Part shown: positions 1 to 8,227 of the stretch, in pieces
How positions within the stretch are numbered: position 1 is the first letter of the stretch
How the letters are laid out: each line of letters begins with the position of its first letter
NCBI GenBank assembly: GCA_958403205.1
Contig: CATXWM010000020.1
Coordinates: 1 to 40,340 of the forward strand
From: an uncultured Collinsella sp.
GTDB taxonomy: Bacteria > Actinomycetota > Coriobacteriia > Coriobacteriales > Coriobacteriaceae
Length of the DNA: 40,340 nucleotides
Reading direction: 5' to 3'
Made by a program: the position numbers and the translations under genes
Notes under the pieces: generated by a model
What the model saw: the letters and a program-made list of their open reading frames with translations, nothing else
Database searches by the model: none
What the model was told of the DNA's origin: nothing

Positions 1-39
1 GGTGCGGGAACGGCCTATTTGCTCAATGTGTTCGGCTGA
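1..39 (+). CDS. Possible 3' end of an upstream gene (partial)
   Basis: Frame 1 is open from the window edge to a TGA at 37-39 and encodes G-A-G-T-A-Y-L-L-N-V-F-G. The hydrophobic, small-residue composition would fit the end of a membrane protein. It converges on the repeat-protein gene that ends at 49. Twelve codons are too few for identification, and an open frame this short can arise by chance. Confidence 0.22.
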   Translation, partial: GAGTAYLLNVFG

Positions 40-48
40 GATCGGAAA

Positions 49-744
49 TCAACCGTTAGCGACCATGGCGCCCGAGCCGTCGAGGTAGAACCACGTACCG
101 CCGATGTTGAGCCAGCCAGTGACCATCGCACCGGAAGCGTTGGCGTAGTACCACGTCCCCGAAACGTTGATCCAGCCGGTCAGCATGACACCATACTCGT
201 CGAAATAATACCAAGTTCCACCGATATTATGCCAACCGGTCAGCAGTTCGCCACTGGAGGTCGCATAGAACCACTTTCCATAGATGGAGTCATAGAGCCA
301 GCCGCTATGCTGCATGCGGCCATCGGCGTTGGCACCAGGGGTGTTCAGGAAGTAGTTCTTGCCGTCAATCTGAACTCGGCCGTATGCCATATCATGGCTT
401 TCGGGGTAGAAGTAATACTTGTCCCCACCGATAGACTGCCAGCCCGACACCGCGATCCCGTCAGCGCCAAAATAGTACCAAACAGCTTCGTATTCGTTAT
501 GCCACTGGTTCGTGACCATGGCGCCAGTTTCGGGATCGAAATAGCGAAGGTTGCCGTCCTCGCACCGAACGAGTCCAGTCTTCGGACGACCGTCGGAACA
601 CCATTCCGTAATCGGTCCACCGCCTCCGTCACCGCCAGCAATATCAGCAAATGAGGGCACCGGGGCAACCGTCATGCAGGCAGCGGCAAATGCAACAACT
701 CCCAGCACTGTTAGTCCGCGCCATCTTTCTCGAAGGTTTTTCAT
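49..744 (-). CDS. Secreted cell-wall-binding repeat protein (choline/glucan-binding type)
   Basis: 231 residues. Residues 1-34 form a signal peptide: a basic start (MKNLRERWR), a hydrophobic core and an A-x-A-like end near SFA. The rest is nearly all aromatic-glycine repeats of about 20 residues, such as GWHNIGGTWYYFDEYG and GWLNIGGTWFYLDGSG, the pattern of the CW_binding/choline-binding and glucan-binding families. These repeats bind choline-decorated teichoic acid or other wall polysaccharide in known members. No catalytic domain is visible, so it is a signal peptide plus repeats, probably an extracellular wall-attached protein. A good ribosome site (AGAAAGGA) lies 6 bases before the ATG. 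It converges on whatever ends at 39 and sits beside the glycosyltransferase cluster, which fits a surface role. The ligand cannot be told from sequence. Confidence 0.85.
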   Translation of the reverse strand: MKNLRERWRGLTVLGVVAFAAACMTVAPVPSFADIAGGDGGGGPITEWCSDGRPKTGLVRCEDGNLRYFDPETGAMVTNQWHNEYEAVWYYFGADGIAVSGWQSIGGDKYYFYPESHDMAYGRVQIDGKNYFLNTPGANADGRMQHSGWLYDSIYGKWFYATSSGELLTGWHNIGGTWYYFDEYGVMLTGWINVSGTWYYANASGAMVTGWLNIGGTWFYLDGSGAMVANG

Positions 745-784
745 ACGACATCCTTTCTCCGAGATTTAAGGCTCTCTTAAGTTA

Positions 785-812
785 TTTTTAAACTATCAAT
801 TCAGTATTTCAA
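785..812 (-). promoter_or_regulatory. Candidate promoter of the repeat-protein gene
   Basis: On the minus strand TTGAAA (812-807) is followed after 16 bases by TAAAAA (790-785), about 40 bases upstream of the ATG, in an AT-rich stretch (770-930) that contrasts with the GC-rich genes. The match to a sigma-70-type promoter is moderate. No operator was recognised. Confidence 0.35.
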
Positions 813-932
813 CGGGAAATCGATAAAAGGTGTCTTTGTAACTGCAATTTAAATATGAGTCGCCACACCTCAACCGTTACGCTAAATAGCTTCTGAGTCA
901 AACCGAGCACAGAAGCGAACCAATTTAATTAA

Positions 933-1064
933 TACGGCCACCTAAAAAATCCTGACACACGTTTTCGATATGACAAGAGCTGCTTGAACGAGGAGTACTT
1001 GAACCCCACCGCTCTTGCGGCTCTTGAAGATACTTTGCCGGAACTTGGCATTACTTCGCACTAA
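933..1064 (+). pseudogene. Orphan C-terminal coding fragment, unidentified
   Basis: Between the repeat protein and the glycosyltransferase cluster, one plus-strand frame is open for 43 codons, from just after a TAA (930-932) to a TAA at 1062-1064. Its protein has a natural composition and ends ALEDTLPELGITSH, preceded by RYDKSCLNEEYLNPT. There is no ATG and no ribosome site; only a TTG (codon 18) could start it. It reads like the last part of a longer protein whose beginning was lost. It overlaps the stop codon of the minus-strand gene by 2 bases. The family was not recognised. Confidence 0.3.
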
Positions 1065-3547
1065 AACGAGAAGTACTCACTGTCGGAGGATAGGTTTGGT
1101 CCGAGCCACGGGTCGCCATCGAGGAAGAACTCAGGCCAGCGCTGAATGAACAGCGCTTGCTCGCGCTTCCAGCGGCGCAGTTTTTCCTCGTTGGCCTCTT
1201 CCCTGCCGCGCGAGGTGAACTCGTAGTGGTACAGCTCGGCATAGGGCGTAAAGATGGTGCGGAAGCCCGCCTCCCACACGCGCAGACAAAAGTCTGCGTC
1301 GTTAAAACCGACGGCAAATTCCTCGTTATAGCCTCCGACCTGCTCAAATACGTCGCGTCGCACCATCTGGCAGGCGCCCGTCACGGCGCTAAAGTTGCCC
1401 GGGCGCACAGCACGGGCAAGATAGCCCTCGCGCTTTGCCGAGAAGTCCTGGTTGGCATGGGCAAGTGCGCCGCGCACGCCAACCAAAATGCCGGCATGCT
1501 GCACCAGATGATCGGCATAGTAGAGTTTGGCGCCCACCACGCCCGCATCGGGACGCTGCAGATAGCCCATCGTCTCTTCGATAAAGTCGGGGCTTATGAC
1601 CTCGGTATCGTTGTTGAGCAGCAGCAGGTAGTCGCCCTTGGCGTGCTTCACACCAAAATTGATGATCTGAGAGTAATTGAACTCGCCCGGCCAGTACACA
1701 ACACGTGCGTTACCCTTGCCTTCGGATACTACAGCCACGCGCTCTGGCAGGGTTTCGTAATACGCAAACGTCTCCGGGGCTTTGCTGTTGTTCTCCACCA
1801 AGACGATCTCGTAATTGGCATACGTTGCCTTCTGAGCGATCGACATCACGCAGGCATCGAGCGTCTCAATGTGATCCTTGGTGGGAATCACAATACTCAC
1901 CAGCGGCGCAGACTCCGGCAGCGCATAACGCATGCGATAGACAAACGGCGTCTCGGTCTCCTCGACCGTTCCGCAAATGCCCAGCGCGTTAAAGTGGCGC
2001 TGCAGCGCAAGACGGCCGGCTTCGATAGCATACGGCTTGCTATCGGCAGAGCCGTCGGCGGTCGATCCCGGATGCACGCGCCAGTGATACAGCACATGCG
2101 CAACGTGCTCAAAGCGCGCGCCGGCTGCAAGGCAGCGAAGCGTCAAGTCGTAGTCCTGGGCACCCGCAACGTCTTCCGGGGACGTGCCAATACGATCGAT
2201 TAGCGCCTTCTCCACCATCAGGAAATGCGTCACGCAGTTATGGCTATAGAGCAGATCGACGTTGAGCTGCGTCTTAAAGACAGGCTGACCCCACTCCCCC
2301 GTTTTCTGGAACATGTCCTCGTCGCAGAACAGGACCTGGGGGCGCTCGCCCTCGGCCGCCTTATTCAGCGCGGAAACATACTGGAATAACGCGTCCGGCT
2401 CCAGAATGTCATCGTGGTCCAAGAACGCGATGTAGTCGCCCGTCGCTTGCTCGATACCTGCGTTGGTGTTGACCACAATGCCGCCGTTGCCGGGAAGCTC
2501 GATGCGACGGATGCGCTCGTCATTGGCGGCAGCCGCAAGATTGGCCACCGCATCCCATTCGGGCGAGGCGTCCATAAGCAACAATTCCCAGTTGTCATAG
2601 CTCTGGGCTAGCACCGAGTCCAGCAGCTCGCGCAGGTAGACCCGATCAGTCTTATAGCACGGCACCACAATGCTCACGAGTGGTCTATAGGCAAAAGCCA
2701 CCGAAGCGACACGCTGGCACGCTAAATCGCCCGGCTTTGCGCGATGCTGCTCAAACCAACGTCGATAAGCCGCGTCGTCTGCACGCGCGTCCTTCATGCG
2801 GTTCCAGCTGTCGTCGACCATGCCGTTGTACAGGCGACCATCCATAGCGCAAAAACCACTCTGAATCTGCTCCGTGGGATCGCTCGCAATCGCGACAAAA
2901 TCTCGTATAACCTGAGGCATCTCAACGCTCAGATACGTTTTATTGACGTGGCATCCGTTCTGCTGCGGCACATCGACCTGCGATTCAAACACATGCACGG
3001 TAGCATCGATGGCATTCATATGCGTATCGAAGATCTGGAGCTCAGGCGCGCACTGGGGGTCTCCCGCCCACTTGACCTCAAAGCGCCACACCGCGCCGTC
3101 GTCTGCCGGCAAATAGCGAATGGCATCGATCTCGTAGCGACCGAAGCATTCGCCACGCTGCGCATCGCGGATAAGCGCGCACAGCGCAGGCTTTGCTTTG
3201 TAGTTAATCTTGGATTCCAGCTTGGCCACGCGGCTATCGAGACGAATGGCGCCAAGCTTTTGGCCACCGGACACAAATGCAGCGTCGATCGCAGAGCCAT
3301 CCAAAAACGGAAGCACCAAGACAGCGAGCTCGCGCTCGTAATCGGAAACGGAAGGGCAAAGCGCCAGCACACGGCCATGATCGACTGGGAACACCAGCGA
3401 CGGCACACAAGAACCGCTCGTTGTCGCATGGGCAAACGCCTGAGAACCCTCCCGCTCGATAAGCGCGGCGACATCCTGACCGGCAAAACGAAGCAGCACA
3501 AACAGACGGCCCTGACTGCGGCAAAGTGCCAAACGCTTGATACTCAT
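1061..3547 (-). CDS. Large glycosyltransferase with two GT2 domains
   Basis: 828 residues. The N-terminal ~285 residues are not recognised. A first GT-A (family 2) domain begins near residue 290 (PLVSIVVPCYKTD) and has the metal/nucleotide-sugar motif DHDD in YIAFLDHDDILEPDAL. A second begins near 547 (PLVSIVIPTKDH) with LLLLNNDTEV as its DxD-like motif, then the GAC.MVRRDVFEQVGGYNEEF and NDADFCLRVWEAGFR elements of rhamnosyl-type GT2 enzymes. Such proteins add sugars to cell-wall polysaccharide from the cytoplasmic side; two domains suggest two linkages or alternating addition. No membrane segment is evident. The ATG directly follows the TAG of the upstream gene (no spacing), so it is the last gene of a tightly packed five-gene operon. 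Donor and acceptor are unknown. Confidence 0.88.
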   Translation of the reverse strand: MSIKRLALCRSQGRLFVLLRFAGQDVAALIEREGSQAFAHATTSGSCVPSLVFPVDHGRVLALCPSVSDYERELAVLVLPFLDGSAIDAAFVSGGQKLGAIRLDSRVAKLESKINYKAKPALCALIRDAQRGECFGRYEIDAIRYLPADDGAVWRFEVKWAGDPQCAPELQIFDTHMNAIDATVHVFESQVDVPQQNGCHVNKTYLSVEMPQVIRDFVAIASDPTEQIQSGFCAMDGRLYNGMVDDSWNRMKDARADDAAYRRWFEQHRAKPGDLACQRVASVAFAYRPLVSIVVPCYKTDRVYLRELLDSVLAQSYDNWELLLMDASPEWDAVANLAAAANDERIRRIELPGNGGIVVNTNAGIEQATGDYIAFLDHDDILEPDALFQYVSALNKAAEGERPQVLFCDEDMFQKTGEWGQPVFKTQLNVDLLYSHNCVTHFLMVEKALIDRIGTSPEDVAGAQDYDLTLRCLAAGARFEHVAHVLYHWRVHPGSTADGSADSKPYAIEAGRLALQRHFNALGICGTVEETETPFVYRMRYALPESAPLVSIVIPTKDHIETLDACVMSIAQKATYANYEIVLVENNSKAPETFAYYETLPERVAVVSEGKGNARVVYWPGEFNYSQIINFGVKHAKGDYLLLLNNDTEVISPDFIEETMGYLQRPDAGVVGAKLYYADHLVQHAGILVGVRGALAHANQDFSAKREGYLARAVRPGNFSAVTGACQMVRRDVFEQVGGYNEEFAVGFNDADFCLRVWEAGFRTIFTPYAELYHYEFTSRGREEANEEKLRRWKREQALFIQRWPEFFLDGDPWLGPNLSSDSEYFSF

Positions 3548-4615
3548 CTACACTTCTCGCTTTCCAAGGGCGTTCGCTGCCATGCGTTTGCAGGCACCCA
3601 GGCGCCCAAACCTCAAGACGTCGTAATCGAACATGAGCTTTTTGCACGCACGGGCATTGGGGGCATTGCTGGTAAGCGCTGCACGCACCATAGCAGCAAC
3701 AGAAGGAGCGCATTGCGCGAGCGCAGTATCGCTGCCCACGGCAGAGCCGGCAAGCGCCGTGGCAACGGCAGCAAACACCTTGCCGCAGTCCGTACCCAAC
3801 AGCCTGAGCGCATCGTACAGCACCAGATCGCACAGGAAATATGCCAGGTCATCGGCATGCTGGGCATCGAGACCATCGCGCTGCCAGTCAGCCAGCACCG
3901 CGGAGTAAATCTTCACGTGCTCTAGCAGGCGCGTCTCGTCGTCATAGCGCATGGTGTCCATGAGCGAGCCCTTGCGCGCCACACGGTAGTCATACAGCTT
4001 GTTCGAGATAAGCGCGGTCTTGCACGAACGACCGTACACGGCAAAATCGAAGACCTGGTCCTCGCCATACTTAACGGTTTCGTCGAACACGATCCCGTTG
4101 CCCAGCAAAAACTCACGCTTGCAGGCGGTGCGCCATGCAAAGGGGCGAGACGCTTCCTTAAACAGCAGGTCGGTGCTATAGCCCTCAAATGACACATCGC
4201 GCGGGCTCAGCACATAGTTAAGCCACGGATACCCCGCCTCGAGCGGATACGGATTCGCGCCAAAGGTCAAAGCGTCGCAGTCCTCGCGCTCAAAGGCATC
4301 GACGATCACGCGGCATGCATCGGGCGTAAAGCGGTCGTCGGAATCCAAGAACGCGACGATAGGCGCCGTGGACGCGGCGATGCCTGCATTACGCGCACTC
4401 GACAGGCCGCCGTTCTCCTTATCGACCAGCGTAAAGCGCGCGTCCTTTTCGCAATAGGCAACCGCAATATCGCGCGAGCCGTCCGGCGAGCCATCGTTGA
4501 CCAGCACGCCCTCCCAATCGGGCATGTCCTGCGCAAGCAGGGAGTCCAGGCACCAGGTCAGGCACTCCTCCACTTTATAGATGGGAACGACAACGGAAAT
4601 CTTGGGGGTAGCCAT
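3548..4615 (-). CDS. GT2 family glycosyltransferase (type B')
   Basis: About 355 residues. The N-terminal GT-A fold starts at once (KISVVVPIYKVEECL) with LVNDGSPDGS, the NGGLSSARNAGI acceptor loop and the VAFLDSDDRF metal motif; the C-terminal half is helical and family-specific. I chose the ATG at 4615 because AGGAG is 9 bases from it; a TTG at 4621 is in frame but only 3 bases from AGGAG. It is a paralogue of the gene at 5821-6861: both share the W/A-CR-A-x-xRE-LLN/G-GI/I-F-x...GED-VFxFA-Y pattern (here KYGEDQVFDFAVYG). Fourth gene of the operon. It probably transfers a sugar onto a lipid-linked wall polysaccharide precursor; substrate not predictable. Confidence 0.87.
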   Translation of the reverse strand: MATPKISVVVPIYKVEECLTWCLDSLLAQDMPDWEGVLVNDGSPDGSRDIAVAYCEKDARFTLVDKENGGLSSARNAGIAASTAPIVAFLDSDDRFTPDACRVIVDAFEREDCDALTFGANPYPLEAGYPWLNYVLSPRDVSFEGYSTDLLFKEASRPFAWRTACKREFLLGNGIVFDETVKYGEDQVFDFAVYGRSCKTALISNKLYDYRVARKGSLMDTMRYDDETRLLEHVKIYSAVLADWQRDGLDAQHADDLAYFLCDLVLYDALRLLGTDCGKVFAAVATALAGSAVGSDTALAQCAPSVAAMVRAALTSNAPNARACKKLMFDYDVLRFGRLGACKRMAANALGKREV

Positions 4616-4627
4616 AGTCAAGTGCTC

Positions 4628-5746
4628 CTACCGTGCGACCGGAACGTCATCGGGGTGCGGGTTGTCGCCGTAGGTGCGCTGATACGTCAGCACACGCCAG
4701 ACCAGCGGCAGGCCGCCTATCTTAAAGTAATGCTTAAACGTATTGAGCTTGCCAGGCTTCTTAAAGTCAAAGCGCGAATCGATATAGGCACGGGGCGACT
4801 TGACCATCAGGCGCAAGTCGGTCTCGCCACGCGGGTCGAACAGCGACAGATCAAAGCGACCAGCATCCCAATCGGCCTTGAGCTCGGGCGAGGCCTTCTG
4901 CCAAAACTGCTCGCGCAGCTCATCGACCAAACGCTCGTCATTCCAACGATACGTATCGACCTTCATGCGCATTAAAATCCCCTGGAGCTGAGCCTTGAGC
5001 TCGGGACGCTCATCCAAAAAGCGCTGCATCTCGGCATATTCGTCGCATACGCAAAACACCTTGTTGGGCGAATTAACGGAGCTCTTCTCGTTATCCTGGC
5101 GATAGCACAAAATGGGGTCCGCAATAAACGCGGCACGCTCGGCGCAAGCCCAAACCTTAAAGTTAAAGCCTGCGTCCTGATACGAGGCACCCGGCGTGGG
5201 AAGGAACCGAATCTGATTGTCGTTGAGGAACTGGCGCCGATAGATAGCCGACCAAATGGAAGGTTTGCGGTAGAAGATGCCCGGGCGATCGACGGGGCGA
5301 TACGCGGCGCCCGTCATATGCTCGTCGATAATCCCAAACAGCTCACGGCGCTCGCTGGGCGTGGACCAATACAGGTAAAAGTCGCCCTTCACCACATCGG
5401 CATGCTCAGCATCGGCCTTGGCGACCAGCTTTTGGAGCGAATCCTCAAACATAAAGTCGTCGGACTCAAGGATGCCCACGTACTCGCCGCGCGCCATCTC
5501 CAGGCCGCGGTTCATCGAGTCGCCGTAGCCGCTGTTGGCCTTGTCGATCATCTTTACACGGGAGTCGCGCTCCATGTACTCGCGGATGATATCTGGCGAG
5601 CTATCGGTTGAGCCGTCATTGATACAGATAATCTCGATGTCCTTGAGCGTCTGCGCAACGGCGGAATCGAGGCACTCGCGCAGGTAGCGCTCAACATTGC
5701 AGATGGGAACAAGCAGCGAAACTTTAGGGGTATCAGAGTTCTGCAA
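4628..5746 (-). CDS. GT2 family glycosyltransferase (type A')
   Basis: 372 residues. Start chosen at a TTG (5746) because a strong AGGAGG lies 5 bases before it and the GT-A fold begins straight after (KVSLLVPICNVERYLREC). A longer frame to 5935 would run into the preceding gene and codes no recognisable sequence. Motifs: INDGSTDSSPDII, NSGYGDSMNRGLEMARGEY and ILESDDFM (DxD equivalent), then KPSIWSAIYRRQFL and the FLPTPGASYQDAGFNFK region with RQDNEKSSVNS, typical of a Firmicutes/actinobacterial GT2 group. It is a close paralogue of the gene at 6868-7971, with long identical stretches. About 75 bases separate it from the gene before, the widest gap in the operon; an internal promoter there cannot be excluded. 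Confidence 0.88.
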   Translation of the reverse strand: MQNSDTPKVSLLVPICNVERYLRECLDSAVAQTLKDIEIICINDGSTDSSPDIIREYMERDSRVKMIDKANSGYGDSMNRGLEMARGEYVGILESDDFMFEDSLQKLVAKADAEHADVVKGDFYLYWSTPSERRELFGIIDEHMTGAAYRPVDRPGIFYRKPSIWSAIYRRQFLNDNQIRFLPTPGASYQDAGFNFKVWACAERAAFIADPILCYRQDNEKSSVNSPNKVFCVCDEYAEMQRFLDERPELKAQLQGILMRMKVDTYRWNDERLVDELREQFWQKASPELKADWDAGRFDLSLFDPRGETDLRLMVKSPRAYIDSRFDFKKPGKLNTFKHYFKIGGLPLVWRVLTYQRTYGDNPHPDDVPVAR

Positions 5747-5820
5747 GAGAACCTCCTGTTGGATAGCGTGTAACAGGGTTATTTTAGCAGCCGCGTTACG
5801 GCGGGCGGCAGCGCTTGGAA

Positions 5821-6861
5821 TTAGATAAAGCGCTCCAGGCAGGCTTTGAGACCGCGAGTCGAAAGATAGAACAGCGTGGCGTCTGCCATCGAAACGCCCG
5901 AGGTCGCCGCAACGAGCTTCTGGGCAACACGGCAAACGGCGCCCTTAGCAGGCATATCCGCCCACTCCGTTCCCAAAAACGTCGTAAGGTCCATGTTGAC
6001 GCGAGCCACCACGTGATGGAAGTCATCGGCATCCAAGCGCGCCAGGTCGAACACAATTAGGTCCAAAAACCAAGTTATCAGCTCGCCGGGGCACAGGTCC
6101 AAAAGACCGTAGGCCGCCCAGTCCTCCAAGACCTCCTCGAGCATCCTCATGTGGGCGTCAAGCTTTTTGGCGCGAGCCTCGGCACTGTTGAACTCGTGCG
6201 TCGCCGATTCACTCTCCATCACGTAGTGGTAAAACTTATCCGGCATGACGACGGTCTTGCGGGCAAGCGCATAAGCCGCAAATTGGAAGACGACGTCCTC
6301 GCCCAAAGCCAAACCGGGGGCGAAGCGAATACCTTCGCGATTGAGCAGCTCGCGCGAAAAAGCCGCGCGGCAGGCATAGGGCTGCGCATTCGAATGGAAC
6401 AGCAGTTGGGGATCACGGGCGCCGAAGGTACCAGCTTTGGGGCTCATGAGTTGCTGGATGCGTTTGGGGGCGGCATCAGCAGGTTCACAGACGCCGCCAA
6501 AGACGGCGGCCTCGGCATCTGCAGACTCCATGGCATGCAGCACGCGCTTGACCGTCTGGGCATCGATGTAATCGTCGGCGTCCACAAAAAAGACGGTCTC
6601 GCCCTCGGCGGCATCGATACCGGCATTTCGAGCGCATGAGACGCCCGCGTTTTCCTGGTCAATCACCAGCACGCGATCGTCGGCCTGCGCGATCTGGCGC
6701 AACACGTTCAACGAATCATCAGTCGAACCGTCGTTGACGCAGACAACCTGAATCGAGCGCTCGGACTGGGCCAACAGCGAATCGAGGCATCGCTGAATGG
6801 AGCGCGCAGAGTTGTAAACGGGGACGACAATGGTAGCTTTAGGACACGAGGCCTCTCCCAT
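5821..6861 (-). CDS. GT2 family glycosyltransferase (type B)
   Basis: 346 residues. GT-A fold from residue 9 (ATIVVPVYNSARSIQRC) with CVNDGSTDDSL, the NAGVSCARNAGIDAA loop and FFVDADDYIDA as metal motif. The second half has CRAAFSRELLNREGI and LALGEDVVFQFAAY, which pair it with the gene at 3548-4615. The ribosome site is weak (GGTAGGTC before the ATG), and the gene starts 6 bases after the stop of the upstream one, so translation is probably coupled. Predicted to be a cytoplasmic, membrane-associated enzyme acting in surface-polysaccharide synthesis; donor and acceptor unknown. Confidence 0.87.
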   Translation of the reverse strand: MGEASCPKATIVVPVYNSARSIQRCLDSLLAQSERSIQVVCVNDGSTDDSLNVLRQIAQADDRVLVIDQENAGVSCARNAGIDAAEGETVFFVDADDYIDAQTVKRVLHAMESADAEAAVFGGVCEPADAAPKRIQQLMSPKAGTFGARDPQLLFHSNAQPYACRAAFSRELLNREGIRFAPGLALGEDVVFQFAAYALARKTVVMPDKFYHYVMESESATHEFNSAEARAKKLDAHMRMLEEVLEDWAAYGLLDLCPGELITWFLDLIVFDLARLDADDFHHVVARVNMDLTTFLGTEWADMPAKGAVCRVAQKLVAATSGVSMADATLFYLSTRGLKACLERFI

Positions 6862-6867
6862 GCCGAC

Positions 6868-7971
6868 CTACCCCCTCAGCGATTCGATGAGGAAGGCGGC
6901 AACCACGCCTGGGCCTCCAACCGAGGCGTAATACTTAGCACGCCCCAAGGCACCATCCGTCGCAAAACTCGGATGCTCGTCAACCCAGCCCTCAGGATCT
7001 TTGAGGATGGCAGCGAGATTCGCGCGCTTCCACGGCTTGAGGTCGTCAAGCGAAAACTCCCCCGCGTCCAAGGCCGCCTGAAATTCCTTGGCCATCTGCA
7101 CCAGGAACTCCTTATAGAACTTAGGCGCCAGGCGCACGTAGTTCCACATGTACGAATCGTACTTAATGAGCTGATTGAACTTGAGCATGCGCGCGACGTC
7201 ATCACTTGCGTGGCTGCGGGCATAATCCTCTCGAATCCAACGTTCAATCTCGGCATACTCGGTATTAACGCAAAAGACCTTAGCCGAAGAATTGACCGAG
7301 GAATTCTCGTTGTCCTGGCGATACGACAACACGGCATCGTGCAGGTAAATAGCCTTATCGGCGCACGCGATCACCTTAAAGGCGAATGACGTGTCCTGAA
7401 AGGATGCCCCCGGAGTCGGCAAGAACTTGATGCCGTTGCGCTCAAGAAAATCGCGACGGTACACAGCCGACCAAATCGACGGTTTCTGCTTAAAGAACTG
7501 CGTCGTGTCGCTCGGGTGCACCGGCTTACCGCAGTCCTTGGCCTTAAACATCTCGTGCAGCGAACGGCGCTCCTCGGGCTTAGACCAGTAGAAATCAAAG
7601 TTCGCCTTCGCAAAGTCGGCATTATTGCTATCGGCGGCCGAGACAAGCTTTTCGAGTGCGTCGAGCGTCATATAGTCATCGGACTCCAAGATGCCAACGT
7701 ACTTGCCACGCGCCATCTCCAGACCGTGGTTCATCGAGTCGCCGTAGCCGCTGTTGACCTTGTCGATCATCTTGACGCGCCCATCGCGCTCCATATACTC
7801 GCGGATAATCGCCGGCGAGTTGTCGGTCGACCCGTCGTTAATGCAGATGATCTCAATATCCTTGAGCGTCTGCGCCATGGCGGAATCGAGACACTCGCGC
7901 AGGTAGCGCTGAACATTGTAAATGGGAATAAGTAGCGACAGAACAGGGCTGCCAGAGGCGTTAGTAGACAA
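6868..7971 (-). CDS. GT2 family glycosyltransferase (type A), first gene of the operon
   Basis: 367 residues. It starts with TTG at 7971, preceded by AAGGAG at 5 bases; no ATG fits better. GT-A fold begins near residue 9 (SLLIPIYNVQRYLREC), with INDGSTDNSPAII, NSGYGDSMNHGLEMARGKY and ILESDDYM, then KPSIWSAVYRRDFLER, the LPTPGASFQD segment and RQDNENSSVNS. Paralogue of 4628-5746; similarity is also obvious at the DNA level in the first ~300 bases, so the duplication is fairly recent or kept uniform by gene conversion. The C-terminal ~120 residues diverge more. A promoter candidate lies about 65-95 bases upstream. Confidence 0.88.
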   Translation of the reverse strand: MSTNASGSPVLSLLIPIYNVQRYLRECLDSAMAQTLKDIEIICINDGSTDNSPAIIREYMERDGRVKMIDKVNSGYGDSMNHGLEMARGKYVGILESDDYMTLDALEKLVSAADSNNADFAKANFDFYWSKPEERRSLHEMFKAKDCGKPVHPSDTTQFFKQKPSIWSAVYRRDFLERNGIKFLPTPGASFQDTSFAFKVIACADKAIYLHDAVLSYRQDNENSSVNSSAKVFCVNTEYAEIERWIREDYARSHASDDVARMLKFNQLIKYDSYMWNYVRLAPKFYKEFLVQMAKEFQAALDAGEFSLDDLKPWKRANLAAILKDPEGWVDEHPSFATDGALGRAKYYASVGGPGVVAAFLIESLRG

Positions 7972-8035
7972 ATGTGCTCCTTAGGAAATACCTGTCGTTT
8001 CATGGTATCAAAGGGTCAGCGCGCCAGCGGGCGTT

Positions 8036-8065
8036 TATATAATCTATGGAGCCTCTTGCGGGCAA
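8036..8065 (-). promoter_or_regulatory. Candidate promoter of the glycosyltransferase operon
   Basis: On the minus strand TTGCCC (8065-8060) is followed after 18 bases by TATATA (8041-8036), or after 17 bases by TTATAT. Transcription would start near 8029, leaving a leader of about 60 bases before the TTG start. It is the best sigma-70-like element in the divergent intergenic region. Confidence 0.5.
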
Positions 8066-8121
8066 AGCAGCCCCACATCATGCGGCGGGCCCATGGCAGG
8101 TTCCTGCGTTTTATTCAAAGC

Positions 8122-8152
8122 TTGCCGTCAAGGTGCGCCGAGCCTTTACAAT
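8122..8152 (+). promoter_or_regulatory. Weak candidate promoter of the divergent glycosyltransferase
   Basis: TTGCCG (8122-8127) and TACAAT (8147-8152) are separated by 19 bases, longer than ideal, about 75 bases upstream of the ATG at 8228. A shifted -10 (TTTACA) would give 17 bases. Confidence 0.3.
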
Positions 8153-8227
8153 AGGACAGTCCCAAGGACGTATTCGATAGCTTCCGTGCAGCGCTCGCCC
8201 GCCGCGCGTGAAAGGATATATTGCCCC

